Source of the DNA: Lysobacterales bacterium
Lineage (GTDB): Bacteria; Pseudomonadota; Gammaproteobacteria; Xanthomonadales; Ahniellaceae
Assembly: GCA_016721845.1 (NCBI GenBank)
Contig: JADKHK010000005.1
Coordinates: 235,001 to 299,000 of the forward strand
Direction: 5' to 3'
Length of the DNA stretch: 64,000 nt
The position numbers were made by a program, and so were the translations under genes. The notes beneath the pieces were generated by a model. It had not been told where the DNA came from and searched no databases. It saw nothing but the letters and a program-made list of their open reading frames with translations. Positions 54,727 through 62,424 of this stretch are shown one piece after another (the first letter of the stretch is position 1; each line of letters opens with the position of its first letter).

Positions 54727-55680
54727 ATGTCCGCCGACCTCGCGTCCTACGCCCGCCATCCCTGGTCCAAGCCGCTGGCCGCAGTGATCAATGCACTGCT
54801 GGTCGCGCTGTTGGTGTACCTGCTGACACGTTTCCTGTGGCTGGCGCTGGACTGGAATGCGCCGCTGCCGAGCGCCGGACCGCTGCCGGCCAACGACCCG
54901 GCCGCCGCGGCCCCGGCGCCGTCCCTGTCGCGCTGGCATCTGTTCGGCAATGCCGGATTGTTGCTCGACCATCGGGCCCTGGCGAATGCACCGGAAACGA
55001 ATCTTCCGATCGATCTGCGCGGCGTGCTCGCCGGCGAAGATCCGAAGCATGGTCGGGCCTTCATCGCCGATGCCAATGGTGAGCGCGGCTACAACGTCGG
55101 GCAGGAAGTTGCGCCCGGCGTCACTCTCGATGCCGTCTATCCGGATCGTGTCGCGTTGTCGCGTGGCGGCGCCATCGAAGTCCTGAAATTGCGCACCCCG
55201 GAAGCGACGGGCGTGCCCGCGGCCGCGACCACCGATGGTCAACGCACGGCCGTGGTCACGCCGTTCACGACGCCCGCGACCCGTCCGGCAACTGCGGCGG
55301 TGGCGAATGCGCCGATCGATCGCACGATGTTCGGCCAGGTCACCGCACCCAATCTGCCGATGACCGGCGTCGACATGGAAAAAGTGAAGCAGCAGCTGGG
55401 CGTCGATCCGGCCGTGCTCGCGAACCAGATCACGCCGATGCCGGTGATGGAGAACGGCCAGTTCGTCGGTGTCCGCCTCAATGGCGGGCAACACGCCGCC
55501 GTGTTGCAGAAGCTCGGCCTGCAGCCCGAGGACGTGGTCACCGCAATCAACGGCGTGTCGGTCACCGACCCTTCGCGCATTGGTCCTGCGGTCGCCGGCC
55601 TGTCGCAGGCCTCGCGCATCGAAGTCACGGTGCGCCGCGACGGCAAGCCGCACACCCTGACCGTCGATATTCCCCGCTGA
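54727..55680 (+). CDS. gspC: Type II secretion system protein C
   Basis: 317 residues. A short cytoplasmic N-terminus is followed by a membrane helix (AVINALLVALLVYLLTRFLWL, about residues 19-39). The homology region NLPIDLRGVLAGEDPKHGRAFI (about 95-116) is the HR domain that contacts the secretin. A proline/threonine-rich linker leads to a C-terminal PDZ domain (GLQPEDVVTAINGVSVTDPS). It links the inner-membrane platform with GspD. First gene of the gspCDE unit. Confidence 0.9.
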   Translation: MSADLASYARHPWSKPLAAVINALLVALLVYLLTRFLWLALDWNAPLPSAGPLPANDPAAAAPAPSLSRWHLFGNAGLLLDHRALANAPETNLPIDLRGVLAGEDPKHGRAFIADANGERGYNVGQEVAPGVTLDAVYPDRVALSRGGAIEVLKLRTPEATGVPAAATTDGQRTAVVTPFTTPATRPATAAVANAPIDRTMFGQVTAPNLPMTGVDMEKVKQQLGVDPAVLANQITPMPVMENGQFVGVRLNGGQHAAVLQKLGLQPEDVVTAINGVSVTDPSRIGPAVAGLSQASRIEVTVRRDGKPHTLTVDIPR

Positions 55681-55700
55681 TTCGAAACTTCGGAGCATTC

Positions 55701-57659
55701 ATGAGCCCACGTCCGCTGGCCCTGCTGATCGCCCTTGCATTTGCCGCCCCGCTTGCGGCCCAGCAGGCTCCGGGTGCGCCCTTGTTGAATGGCAAGAACA
55801 CCTTGAACCTGAAGGACGCCGACGTGCGCACCTTCATCAGCACGGTCAGCGAGATCACCGGGAAGAATTTCATCGTCGATCCGCGCGTCGAAGGCAAGGT
55901 CAACATCATCTCGACCCAGCCGATGGACAAGGACGAGGTCTATCGCGTCTTCGAATCGGTGCTGCGCGTGCATGGCTTCGCGCTGGTGCCGGCCGGCGAC
56001 GTGATCAAGGTGCTGCCGGAAGCGGTCGCGGTGCAGGACGGCGCCGCGTCATCGCCCGTGGTCGGGCCGGATTCGCTGACCACGCGCGTGATCCCGCTCA
56101 AGTACGTATCGCCGAATGCGCTGCTGACCGTGCTGCGACCGCTGATTCCGCAGAGCGGCCAGATTGTCGCCAGCCCGTCCGGCAACGCCATCATCGTCAC
56201 CGATCGCGCCGGCAACGTCGCGCGCATCGAGAGCATCATCGGGCGCATCGACACGATCAGCGACAGCGCGGTCGAGGCGATTCCGCTGCAGCACGCGAAC
56301 GCGCAGGAAGTCGCCAGCACGCTCAACAAGCTCGGTGGCGGCGATGCCAATGGGGCCAAGTCGGCGATGGTGGTCGCCGATGCGCGCACCAATTCGATCC
56401 TGCTGTCCGGCGAGAGCAGCGCCCGCCTCAAGGCGCGCGCGATGATCACCCACCTCGACACGCCGCTCGATGCCGGCGAGAGCACCCAGGTCGTGTATCT
56501 GCGTTATGCCGATGCCGAGCAACTGGTCGCGGTGCTCGACACGGTCGCCGCGACCCTGACCGGCGGCAGCACGGCGAAGGATTCGGCGCGCGTGGCCACC
56601 ATCCAGGCGCACAAGGACACCAACGCGCTGATCATCACCGCGGCGCCGGCCGTGTTCCGCTCGCTGCAGTCGGTGATCCGCAATCTCGATGTGCGCCGTG
56701 CCCAGGTGCTGATCGAGGCGCTGATTGCGGAAGTCAGCGACGAGACCGCGCGCGAGATCGGCATTCAGTGGCAGGCGACCGACGGCTTGTCGCAGGAAGG
56801 CGTGGTCGGCGGCACCAATTTTCCGACGACGGGCAACGGCGGCATCGTCGGCGCGATCACCAATCCGCTGGGCGCGCTGGGCGCGCTGGGCTCGGGCCTG
56901 AACCTCGGGTACATCACTGGCACCACCACCATCACCGGCGCGAATGGAGAAGAATCGACGGTGTATGAAGTCGGCGCGCTCGCCAAGCTGCTGCGTGGCG
57001 ACAGTCGCTCGAACATCCTCAGCGAACCCAGCATCGTCACCCTCGACAACAAGGAAGCGACGATCAAGGTGGGCCAGGAAGTCCCGTTCCTGACCGGTCA
57101 GTACACGAACACCGGCAGCAGCGGCGGCGGTGCGAACCAGCCAACGAATCCGTTCCAGACGATCGAGCGCAAGGACGTTGGCCTGACGCTCAAGGTGACA
57201 CCCCACATCAACGAAGGCGACGAAGTGGCGCTCGACCTGAATCAGGTCGTGTCTTCGCTGGCGCCCTCGGTCGATGGTGCCTCCGACCTGATCACCAACA
57301 ACCGCGAGATTTCGACGTCTGTGCTGGTCAAGGACGGCGGCATGCTCGTGCTCGGCGGCCTGACCACGCACGAAATGACCGAGAGCATCTCCAAGGTGCC
57401 GGCGCTCGGCGACATTCCGCTGCTCGGCAACCTGTTCAAGTACCGCAAGGCCAACATGGTCAAGCGCAACCTGATGATCTTCCTGCGTCCGCGCATCCTG
57501 CGCGATGCGAATCAGGAAGCGATCCTCTCGCAGGAGAAGTACAACTTCCTGCGCGCCGAGCAACTGCGTGTGAACGCCTTGCCCGGCAACACCACCCCTG
57601 AACGCGACCAGCCCTTGATGCCGGCAGCGCCGACGGCGCTCCCCGACGAGGCGCAATGA
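55701..57659 (+). CDS. gspD: Type II secretion system secretin GspD
   Basis: 652 residues. Signal peptide ends near PLAAQ. N0-N3 domains follow (residues about 30-330; LNLKDADVRTFISTVSEITG, PLKYVSPNALLTVLRPLIP). The C-terminal secretin domain includes VPFLTGQYTN, the LTLKVTPHINEGDEVALDLNQ stretch (about residues 495-515) and VLGGLTTHEMTES with the final KVPALGDIPLLGNLFK signature. It forms the outer-membrane channel. The stop overlaps the gspE start (ATGA). Confidence 0.96.
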   Translation: MSPRPLALLIALAFAAPLAAQQAPGAPLLNGKNTLNLKDADVRTFISTVSEITGKNFIVDPRVEGKVNIISTQPMDKDEVYRVFESVLRVHGFALVPAGDVIKVLPEAVAVQDGAASSPVVGPDSLTTRVIPLKYVSPNALLTVLRPLIPQSGQIVASPSGNAIIVTDRAGNVARIESIIGRIDTISDSAVEAIPLQHANAQEVASTLNKLGGGDANGAKSAMVVADARTNSILLSGESSARLKARAMITHLDTPLDAGESTQVVYLRYADAEQLVAVLDTVAATLTGGSTAKDSARVATIQAHKDTNALIITAAPAVFRSLQSVIRNLDVRRAQVLIEALIAEVSDETAREIGIQWQATDGLSQEGVVGGTNFPTTGNGGIVGAITNPLGALGALGSGLNLGYITGTTTITGANGEESTVYEVGALAKLLRGDSRSNILSEPSIVTLDNKEATIKVGQEVPFLTGQYTNTGSSGGGANQPTNPFQTIERKDVGLTLKVTPHINEGDEVALDLNQVVSSLAPSVDGASDLITNNREISTSVLVKDGGMLVLGGLTTHEMTESISKVPALGDIPLLGNLFKYRKANMVKRNLMIFLRPRILRDANQEAILSQEKYNFLRAEQLRVNALPGNTTPERDQPLMPAAPTALPDEAQ

Positions 57660-59134
57660 TGCAGCAGGTTCCACGCCCGCCCTTCGCGTTCGCGAAACGC
57701 CATGGCGTGACCCTGCTCGAATGGCGCGATGCGGCGGCGGTGGTCGCGCATCGGCCGGACGCACGCATCGAGGCCTTGGCGGAAATGCGCCGTTATTGCG
57801 ATGCACCGATCACGCTGCAGGAACTCGATGCGACCGCGTTCGAACGCTTGTTGCGCGATCTCTATGAGCAGGGTGGCGACGATGCCCGGCAAATGGTCGC
57901 GGACATGGACGGGCGCGTCGATCTCGGGGCGCTGGCCGAGGAATTGCCCGAACCCGAAGACCTGATGGAGAGCGACGACGACGCCATCGTCATCCGCCTG
58001 ATCAACGCGCTGCTGACGCAGGCGGTGAAGGAAAACGCCTCCGACATCCACATCGAGCCGTTCGAGAATCGACTGGTCGTGCGCTTCCGTGTCGATGGCC
58101 AGTTGCGCGAGGTGCTGGCGCCGCAACGGGCCGCGGCCGCGCCGATCGTGTCGCGCATCAAGGTCATGGCCAAGCTCGACATCGCCGAGAAGCGCCTGCC
58201 GCAGGACGGCCGCATCGCGCTGCGCATCGCCGGGCGTCCGGTCGATGTGCGTGTCTCGACCATTCCGGCCGGATACGGCGAACGCGTGGTGCTGCGCCTG
58301 CTCGACAAGCAGGCGGGCCGTCTCGATCTGGAAAAGCTCGGGATGCAGTCGGCGATGCTGGCGCAGGTGAATGACCTGATCGCGCGCCCGCACGGGATCC
58401 TGCTGGTTACCGGCCCCACCGGGTCCGGCAAGACCACGACCTTGTATGCCGGCCTGTCGCGCTTGAACGACGCGACGCGCAACATCCTTACGGTCGAGGA
58501 CCCGATCGAGTACTACCTCGACGGCGTCGGCCAGACCCAGGTGAACACCAAAGTCGACATGAGCTTTGCACGCGGACTGCGCGCAATCCTGCGCCAGGAC
58601 CCGGATGTCGTGATGGTCGGCGAAATCCGCGATCTGGAGACCGCGCAGATCGCGGTACAGGCCTCGCTGACCGGGCATCTGGTGCTGTCGACCCTGCATA
58701 CCAATTCCGCAGTCGGCGCGGTCATGCGCCTGCGCGACATGGGCATCGAACCCTTTCTGCTGTCGAGTTCGATGATCGGCGTGCTGGCGCAGCGTCTGGT
58801 GCGCGTGCTCGATCCGGAAACGCGCGAGGCCTATGCCGCGACGCCGACCGAACTCGCGGCTTTCGGGTTGCCGGCGAACACGCAGGTCACGCTGTATCGG
58901 CCGCGTGCCGGCCTGCCCGGCAAGTTCGCCGGTTACAAGGGTCGCACCGGCGTGTACGAACTGGTGCTGGTCGACGACGCGATGCGCAAGCTGATCCACG
59001 AAGGTGCGTCGGAAGCGGTGCTCGAGGCCGAAGCGCGCAAGCGCACGCCCTCGATGTCTGCCGACGGCTGGGCCAAGTGCGTGGCCGGCATAACCTCGGT
59101 CGACGAAGTGTTGCGCGTCACCCGCGAGGACTGA
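57656..59134 (+). CDS. gspE: Type II secretion system ATPase GspE, zinc motif absent
   Basis: 492 residues. Walker A GPTGSGKTTT near residue 255, Asp box and Walker B LRQDPDVVMVGEIRD, His box TGHLVLSTLHTNSAVGAV are all intact. In the usual place of the four-cysteine zinc element (CxxC...CxxC between the His box and YKGRTGVYEL) the sequence has no cysteine at all; the only C-terminal cysteine is in WAKCVAG. Tandem ATGs at 57656 and 57659 are both possible starts. It powers pseudopilus assembly. gspF and the other partners are not adjacent. Confidence 0.93.
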   Translation: MMQQVPRPPFAFAKRHGVTLLEWRDAAAVVAHRPDARIEALAEMRRYCDAPITLQELDATAFERLLRDLYEQGGDDARQMVADMDGRVDLGALAEELPEPEDLMESDDDAIVIRLINALLTQAVKENASDIHIEPFENRLVVRFRVDGQLREVLAPQRAAAAPIVSRIKVMAKLDIAEKRLPQDGRIALRIAGRPVDVRVSTIPAGYGERVVLRLLDKQAGRLDLEKLGMQSAMLAQVNDLIARPHGILLVTGPTGSGKTTTLYAGLSRLNDATRNILTVEDPIEYYLDGVGQTQVNTKVDMSFARGLRAILRQDPDVVMVGEIRDLETAQIAVQASLTGHLVLSTLHTNSAVGAVMRLRDMGIEPFLLSSSMIGVLAQRLVRVLDPETREAYAATPTELAAFGLPANTQVTLYRPRAGLPGKFAGYKGRTGVYELVLVDDAMRKLIHEGASEAVLEAEARKRTPSMSADGWAKCVAGITSVDEVLRVTRED

Positions 59135-59135
59135 G

Positions 59136-59690
59136 ATGTCGGGGCCGGCGCCGCGTTCCCTGTTCGTGTCGTCCACGGCCTGGTCGCTGATCGTGCTCGG
59201 CGTGCTCATGCTCCTGCTGGCTTTGCTGACGGCATTGCTGTGGCTGATGCTGAGCGCCGTCGGCACCGAAGAAGTGCTGGCCGACATGCCGCTGTTCGCG
59301 ATCCTGCCGCCGGCCCTGCAATGGCTGATGCGTCATCTTGGCGTCGCTGCGCTGGTCCTGTTCGTCACCGGCGTCGCCGCCATTCCGCTCGGCACCGGAT
59401 TGAATCGGCGTCGCGAATGGGCACGCGCCGCCAGCGTCTGGATCTGCGTGGTGCTGGCCGTGCTGCATGCGATCGCAGTGCCCTGGCAGTGGTCGCAGTT
59501 GGCGGCATGGCACGCGTCCCTGACGGCCGATCTGCCGAGTTTCATCCGCGACGGCATCGATTCGATCTACTGGCCGACCCAGATCAGCAGTGCGCTCATG
59601 ACTCTGGCGCTGGCCATTGCCCTGGCTTGGACGGCCCGGAGATTGGCCGACCCCGGTGTCCGGGCTGAATTCGCCGTCGAGCAAACATGA
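59136..59690 (+). CDS. Membrane protein coupled to gspE
   Basis: 184 residues with four predicted hydrophobic helices (about residues 10-38, 62-88, 94-116 and 145-168). The start is one base after the gspE stop, so it is almost certainly co-transcribed with gspCDE. No family is recognised. It could be an accessory membrane factor or an unrelated passenger. Confidence 0.65.
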   Translation: MSGPAPRSLFVSSTAWSLIVLGVLMLLLALLTALLWLMLSAVGTEEVLADMPLFAILPPALQWLMRHLGVAALVLFVTGVAAIPLGTGLNRRREWARAASVWICVVLAVLHAIAVPWQWSQLAAWHASLTADLPSFIRDGIDSIYWPTQISSALMTLALAIALAWTARRLADPGVRAEFAVEQT

Positions 59691-59736
59691 ACATGATCAA
59701 CGTCTTGGGGCAATCCTCGGACATCTAGGTCATCAG

Positions 59737-59764
59737 TAATGGTGTAATGGTGTTCCAATACACC
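59737..59764. promoter_or_regulatory. AT-rich repeat element upstream of the DUF2884 gene
   Basis: TAATGGTG occurs twice in tandem (59737-59752), and GGTGTA (59741-59746) pairs with TACACC (59759-59764) as an inverted repeat with 12-base spacing. A possible promoter TTCCAA-N17-TACAGT (from 59753) follows. The AT-richness contrasts with the surroundings. Binding factor unknown. Confidence 0.35.
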
Positions 59765-59835
59765 TACTAAACCACTACAGTTTCTCCCGCACCCCAAACG
59801 CCGCCCATTCCGGGCGCGACACCAGGAGAACTGAC

Positions 59836-60606
59836 GTGAACCACCGCCTGACTGCCCTTGCCCTCGCTACCGCCAGCCTGCTGCCGTTCGGCGTCGCGAA
59901 TGCCGGACATTTCGATCACGACTGCGACGTGCGCGTCAACAGCGCCTACGACCTGCGCATCGGCAGCGACGGCCTGAGCTTCGCACCCGAAACCGGCAGT
60001 GGCGCCAAGATCCGCGTCGACGCCGGCCGGCTGTTCGTCGATGGCCGCGAAGTGTCGGTCAACGCCGCCGATCGCACCCGCCTGATGCGCTTCGAAGACG
60101 AAGTGCTGGGCATTCGCGAAGAAGCCATCGGCATCGCGCTGGAAGGCATCGAACTGGGACTGACCGCGGTGCGTGAAGTGAATGCCGCGTTCGAGGAAGA
60201 CGCGGACCGCATCGATGATTTCAATCATCGTCTCGACAAGATCCGTGTCGAGATGGTCAAGGCGGTGCGCAGCGACCTTTCGCATGGCCGCCCGACCGAC
60301 GAGGAAATCGATCGTGTCGTCGACAAGGTGGTCGAGCCGCTGGTGAAGGAACTGGTCGCCTCGATCGCCGCGAACGTGGCCGGTGACGCCATCGCGATGG
60401 CGCTCTCGGGCGACGAGTCGCGCGCCAAGGAGATCGAGGCCAAGGCCAAGCGCCTTGAACGCACGATCGAGGACAAGGTCGAAGGTGCTGCCAAGAAACT
60501 CGAAGCCCGCGCCAAGGACCTCTGCCCGCGCGTGCAGGCACTGGCCGAACTCAATGCCGGCTTCGAAGTCGAAGTCGCCAACGGCAGCAAGCTTGATTTG
60601 ATGTAA
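59836..60606 (+). CDS. DUF2884 (YggN-like) secreted protein
   Basis: 256 residues. A signal peptide ends near NAGH. The segments CDVRVNSAYDLRI and LFVDGREVSVNAADR fit the DUF2884/YggN family, which is periplasmic and of unknown role. The second half is a long charged helix region (RAKEIEAKAKRLERTIEDKVEGAAKKLEA, about residues 195-225) with one cysteine in AKDLCPRV that may pair with the N-terminal Cys. Single gene with its own terminator. Confidence 0.85.
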   Translation: MNHRLTALALATASLLPFGVANAGHFDHDCDVRVNSAYDLRIGSDGLSFAPETGSGAKIRVDAGRLFVDGREVSVNAADRTRLMRFEDEVLGIREEAIGIALEGIELGLTAVREVNAAFEEDADRIDDFNHRLDKIRVEMVKAVRSDLSHGRPTDEEIDRVVDKVVEPLVKELVASIAANVAGDAIAMALSGDESRAKEIEAKAKRLERTIEDKVEGAAKKLEARAKDLCPRVQALAELNAGFEVEVANGSKLDLM

Positions 60607-60631
60607 TCCCGATCACGCCGATGGTCCACCG

Positions 60632-60657
60632 ACGGCCCGCGCAATGCGGGCCGTTTG
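60632..60657 (+). terminator. Terminator of the DUF2884 gene
   Basis: ACGGCCCGC, loop GCAAT, GCGGGCCGT, TTTG, starting 26 bases after the stop. Confidence 0.75.
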
Positions 60658-60760
60658 CGTATCCGGTCGCGCGATGCGCCGCGCTGATGCAGTGACTTCT
60701 GTGTGTTGCCGGCAGTGGGTGGGCGTGGCATGGTCCCGGCTTCTTCGCGGAGCACGGCCG

Positions 60761-61765
60761 ATGACCACGGAAGACACGATGCAGGTGCCAGCGGATGTGG
60801 ATGTGCCGCCGGCTGAAACGACGTTGGCCGAGACGCCGCCGTTGCCGGTGGACCAATCGCCGCCACGTTGGGTGCGGATCATGCGCAATCCGTTGCTGCG
60901 GATCCTGATCTTCATCGCGATGACGGTGGCCTTCAGTCTGCTGGTGCGCTGGGTGACCGGCACGCATCGCACCGGTCTCCGCGGCATGGCGACGGCATCA
61001 CCACTGGCGCTGTGCGGTCAGGTGCTGATGGCGTCTTTGCCCATCATTCTCGCTTACGTGCTGCTGGTACGTGCGATCGAAGGTCGGCGGATCGACGAAC
61101 TGGCATGGCGCAAGTTGCTGCCGCATTCGGCCCTGGGTCTGCTGGCAGGCGCCGGCCTGATGGGCTTGGCGGCAGCCTTGATGGCCGCGTTCGGCAGCTA
61201 TCGCATCGAGGGCGTCAATGCATCGGCGAACCTCTGGTTTCCGCTGTTGATGGTCGGCATCGTGCCCGGCATCACCGAGGAGCTGATCTTCCGTGGCGTA
61301 TTGTTCCGCGTCGTCGAGGATGCGCTCGGCACCTGGATCGCCATCGCGATTTCCGGCGCATTCTTCGGGCTCGTCCACTTCGGCAATCCGAACGCGACCT
61401 GGTGGAGCAGCGCCGCCATCGCGCTCGAAGCCGGCATCCTGCTCGGCATGCTCTACGCGTGGACACGTTCGCTGTACTTCGTCATGGGCCTGCACGCCGC
61501 GTGGAATTTCACGCAGGGCGGCGTGCTCGGCATTGCGGTCTCCGGCTTCGAACTGCCCAGCCTGTTTCAGGCGAAGACGCAGGGTCCGGAATGGCTGTCG
61601 GGCGGCGAGTTCGGCGCCGAGGCGTCCTTGCTCACCGTCCTGCTCTGCCTCGCGCTGTCGATCTTCGCGACCCGGCGCGCGTTGGCCGCCGGGCGCCTCC
61701 GCAAGCCTTACTGGTCGCGGGTCACGCCCATTCCGACAGACCTTCCCGCGCATACAGTGTCTTGA
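60761..61765 (+). CDS. CPBP family intramembrane metalloprotease
   Basis: 334 residues. A cytoplasmic Pro/Glu-rich N-terminus (about 40 residues) precedes about eight membrane helices. CPBP/Abi motifs are EELIFRGVLFRVVE (motif 1), FGLVHFGNPNATW (motif 2) and MGLHAAWNFTQGG (motif 3), with all catalytic Glu/His/Asn residues present. Members are type II CAAX-prenyl-endopeptidase relatives and often mature or degrade peptides or act in self-immunity; the target here is unknown. GGAG precedes ATG 60761. The gene overlaps the convergent GST gene by 44 bases. Confidence 0.9.
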   Translation: MTTEDTMQVPADVDVPPAETTLAETPPLPVDQSPPRWVRIMRNPLLRILIFIAMTVAFSLLVRWVTGTHRTGLRGMATASPLALCGQVLMASLPIILAYVLLVRAIEGRRIDELAWRKLLPHSALGLLAGAGLMGLAAALMAAFGSYRIEGVNASANLWFPLLMVGIVPGITEELIFRGVLFRVVEDALGTWIAIAISGAFFGLVHFGNPNATWWSSAAIALEAGILLGMLYAWTRSLYFVMGLHAAWNFTQGGVLGIAVSGFELPSLFQAKTQGPEWLSGGEFGAEASLLTVLLCLALSIFATRRALAAGRLRKPYWSRVTPIPTDLPAHTVS

Positions 61766-62354
61766 ACGAGGGTCGCGCCTTCATCGACGCGACGAACATC
61801 GCGAGATACGGCCATTCGGTCGCCGGCTTCGGCATGTTGCGCGACCAGCGGCACAGCATGAACAGGAAGAAATCGGCTGCGGTGAGTTGTGCGCCGCAGA
61901 CATAGGGCCCGTTCTGTTCGAGGTGCGCATTGACGCGGTCCCACATCCCCTCGATGCGCAGGCGCGCACTCGCCTTCACCGCGTCGGTCGCTGACTCGCC
62001 GGCCGGTTCCTCCGGATAAAACCAGGCGCGGAACGGCGGCTGCAGGCCGTTCGCGAGCAGCAGAAACCATTGCAAGTAATCGCGGCGCGCGCGGCCGCCG
62101 TCACCGGGCACGAAGCGTGCCTGCGGATCCTGTTCGGCCAGCCACATCAGCATCGCGCTGGATTCGACCATCGGTTCGCCGTCGACGACCAGGGTCGGCA
62201 CCACGCCGCCCGGATTGAGTTTCAGGTACTCCGGCGACTTCTGTTGCTTCGCATCGGTATCGACTTTCTCCAGCCGATGCTCGACGCCGAGTTCGATCAG
62301 GAACTGGTGCACGCACAAGCTGGCGGTGCCGGGGGCGTAGTAGAGGGTGAGCAT
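61722..62354 (-). CDS. Glutathione S-transferase family protein
   Basis: 210 residues. N-terminal thioredoxin fold with LYYAPGTASLCVHQFL and the glutathione-binding NPGGVVPTLVVDG and ESSAMLMWLAE segments. The C-terminal helical domain includes LTAADFFLFMLCRW. The catalytic residue is probably the Ser/Cys of ASLC (beta-class type). The start ATG 62354 is preceded by CGGAG; a longer frame upstream lacks homology. The 3' end overlaps the CPBP gene on the other strand by 44 bases. Confidence 0.9.
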   Translation of the reverse strand: MLTLYYAPGTASLCVHQFLIELGVEHRLEKVDTDAKQQKSPEYLKLNPGGVVPTLVVDGEPMVESSAMLMWLAEQDPQARFVPGDGGRARRDYLQWFLLLANGLQPPFRAWFYPEEPAGESATDAVKASARLRIEGMWDRVNAHLEQNGPYVCGAQLTAADFFLFMLCRWSRNMPKPATEWPYLAMFVASMKARPSFKTLYAREGLSEWA

Positions 62355-62424
62355 GGGTGAACTCCGGAATGGGCGCCAGCGAAGCAGCTCGATGGCGCAA
62401 TGGTAACTGCAGGCGCAGCGGCAC

